NCBI GenBank assembly: GCA_038258415.1
Contig: JBBSPY010000234.1
Location: forward strand, 1-5,480
Length of the DNA stretch: 5,480 nt
DNA from: Schlegelella_A sp038258415
Lineage (GTDB): Bacteria; Pseudomonadota; Gammaproteobacteria; Burkholderiales; Burkholderiaceae_C
Reading direction: 5' to 3'
A program made the position numbers and the translations under genes. The notes under the pieces are model-generated. The model did no database searches. It was given only the letters and a program-made list of their open reading frames with translations, and had not been told where the DNA came from. Shown here in pieces: positions 4,315-5,480 of the stretch (the first letter of the stretch is position 1; each line of letters starts with the position of its first letter).

Positions 4315-5480
4315 TTGCGCCGCCGTCGGCTCTTCGTCGGCGCCGCCGCGCTGGCCGTCGCGCCGGCGTTCGTCCGTCACGCGCGCGCGGCCGACGTTCC
4401 CCGCTTCTCGCTCGGCGTCGCCTCAGGGCAGCCGCGGCACGACGGCATGGTGCTGTGGACACGGCTCACCGGCGATTCGCTCTCCCCGCGCGAGACGGTT
4501 CGTTGGGAAGTTGCAGACGACGCATCGTTTCGCCGCATCGTCAGCCACGGCGAGGAGATCGCCGAGGCGGAACATGCCCACAGCGTGCATGCCGAGCCCG
4601 CGGGGCTCGAGCCCGGACGCTGGTACCACTACCGCTTCACGTCGCTCGGCGACCAGAGTCCGGTCGGCCGAACGCGCACCGCGCCGGCCGCCGACGCGGC
4701 AGCCACGCTCCGCTTCGCGCTGGCCAGCTGCCAGCGCTACGACGTCGGCCACTACGCCGCGTGGCGGCAGATCGCCGCCGACGAGCCCGACCTGGTCGTC
4801 TTCGTCGGCGACTACATCTACGAGTCGGCGATGCGCAAGGACGCGATCCGGCGCTACGAAGGCGGCATCGCGCGCACGCTCGACGGCTACCGCTCCCGCT
4901 ACGCCACCTACAAGAGCGACCCGCTGCTGCAGGCCGCGCACGCCGCCGCGCCGTGGCTGCTGGTCTGGGACGACCACGAGGTGCAGAACGACTACGCCGG
5001 CCTGCAGGCGCCTGACCTCGACCCGACGTTCGCTGTGCGACGCGCTGCGGCCTATCGCGCGTACTGGGAGCACATGCCGTTTCCGAAGGCAGCCCGCCCG
5101 GTCGCCGCCGACATGCGCATCTACGGCCGACTAGACTGGGGGCGGCTGGCCCGCATCCACCTCCTCGACGACCGCCAGTACCGCGATCCGCAGGCATGCC
5201 CCAAGCCCGGCCGCGGCGGCACCAACACCAGCGCGCTCGCCGACTGTCCCGCCTACCGCGACCCGAAGCGCACGCTGCTCGGCATGGCGCAGGAGCGCTG
5301 GCTCGCTGAAGGCTGGGACACGTCGCGCCCGTGGAACCTGCTGGTGCAGCAGACGCTGATGTCCCGGTTTTCGTGGAGCGACCCCGCCGTCGGCGGCGGC
5401 ACCGAGTGGTCGGATGGCAGGGACGGCGACGCCGCGTCGCGCCGCCCCCAGCAACCCGCCGCGGCGGCGGAGGCACTACA
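4315..5480 (+). CDS. phoD: PhoD-like alkaline phosphatase/phosphodiesterase, Tat-exported (3' end outside the window)
   Basis: Secreted PhoD family metalloenzyme that releases phosphate from phosphomonoesters and/or diesters outside the cytoplasm; about 388 codons are present. The start carries a twin-arginine signal (RRRRLFVGAAALAVAPAF, likely cleavage after ARA) and then the PhoD N-terminal domain opening RFSLGVASGQPRHDGMVLWT. The catalytic domain shows the expected metal ligands: C139 in ASCQRYD, D166 and Y169 in VGDYIYE, and DDHEVQNDYAG (219-229). LLDDRQYRDPQAC and QERWLAEGW follow. Numbering is from TTG 4315, the conservative start, which lacks a Shine-Dalgarno sequence. CTG at 4300 has GAGGT six nt upstream and overlaps the preceding stop (CTGA); GTG 4258 would overlap that gene by 46 bp. 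No Pho box is visible upstream. Close spacing to the ATPase gene suggests co-transcription. Family assignment is firm; the exact start and substrate are not. Confidence 0.92.
   Translation, partial: MRRRRLFVGAAALAVAPAFVRHARAADVPRFSLGVASGQPRHDGMVLWTRLTGDSLSPRETVRWEVADDASFRRIVSHGEEIAEAEHAHSVHAEPAGLEPGRWYHYRFTSLGDQSPVGRTRTAPAADAAATLRFALASCQRYDVGHYAAWRQIAADEPDLVVFVGDYIYESAMRKDAIRRYEGGIARTLDGYRSRYATYKSDPLLQAAHAAAPWLLVWDDHEVQNDYAGLQAPDLDPTFAVRRAAAYRAYWEHMPFPKAARPVAADMRIYGRLDWGRLARIHLLDDRQYRDPQACPKPGRGGTNTSALADCPAYRDPKRTLLGMAQERWLAEGWDTSRPWNLLVQQTLMSRFSWSDPAVGGGTEWSDGRDGDAASRRPQQPAAAAEAL

Noticed and set aside
4423..5073. Minus-strand open frame of 216 codons opposite the phoD-like gene.
   Set aside because: It is antisense to a gene with intact PhoD metal-binding motifs and shows no domain of its own.

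Overview
The window is a compact, very GC-rich stretch of bacterial chromosome with strong third-position G/C bias and short intergenic gaps. Gene content and order point to a betaproteobacterium of the order Burkholderiales. The divergent polA / DUF2782 pair followed by an APH-type homoserine kinase and a BPSS1780-like membrane protein is an arrangement I recall from that order; this is recall, not a search. No rRNA, tRNA, insertion sequence, CRISPR array, attachment site or origin is visible. Every stretch longer than about 60 bases is accounted for by coding sequence.

Left edge (1-305, minus strand): the N-terminal 101 codons of DNA polymerase I (polA), cut by the window edge. It diverges from the plus-strand genes across a gap of about 28 to 37 bp. 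That gap contains an imperfect 20-bp palindrome overlapping a TAGAAT -10-like element.

Plus-strand run 1 (334-3242): an exported DUF2782 protein, homoserine kinase thrB (threonine synthesis), a six-helix inner-membrane protein of the BPSS1780 type, and a classical short-chain dehydrogenase/reductase. Gaps are 14 bp, 10 bp and a 4-bp ATGA overlap, so these four are probably co-transcribed and the last two translationally coupled.

Plus-strand run 2 (3294-5480): a tiny glycine/alanine/valine-repeat lipoprotein, a ParA/MinD-type deviant-Walker P-loop ATPase, and a Tat-exported PhoD-like phosphatase/phosphodiesterase running off the right edge. Gaps are 51 and 53 bp, and then the phosphatase begins at or near the ATPase stop codon. 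The lipoprotein and the phosphatase act in the envelope and the ATPase in the cytoplasm. Nothing in the sequence shows that the three work together.

Overall this is mostly conserved housekeeping and envelope content, and I do not see a clear new multi-gene system. The points most worth a second look are the start of the phoD-like gene (a possible CTG start overlapping the upstream stop as CTGA, with a well-placed Shine-Dalgarno sequence), the orphan ParA-like ATPase, the palindrome in the polA divergent promoter, and the repeat-built lipoprotein.
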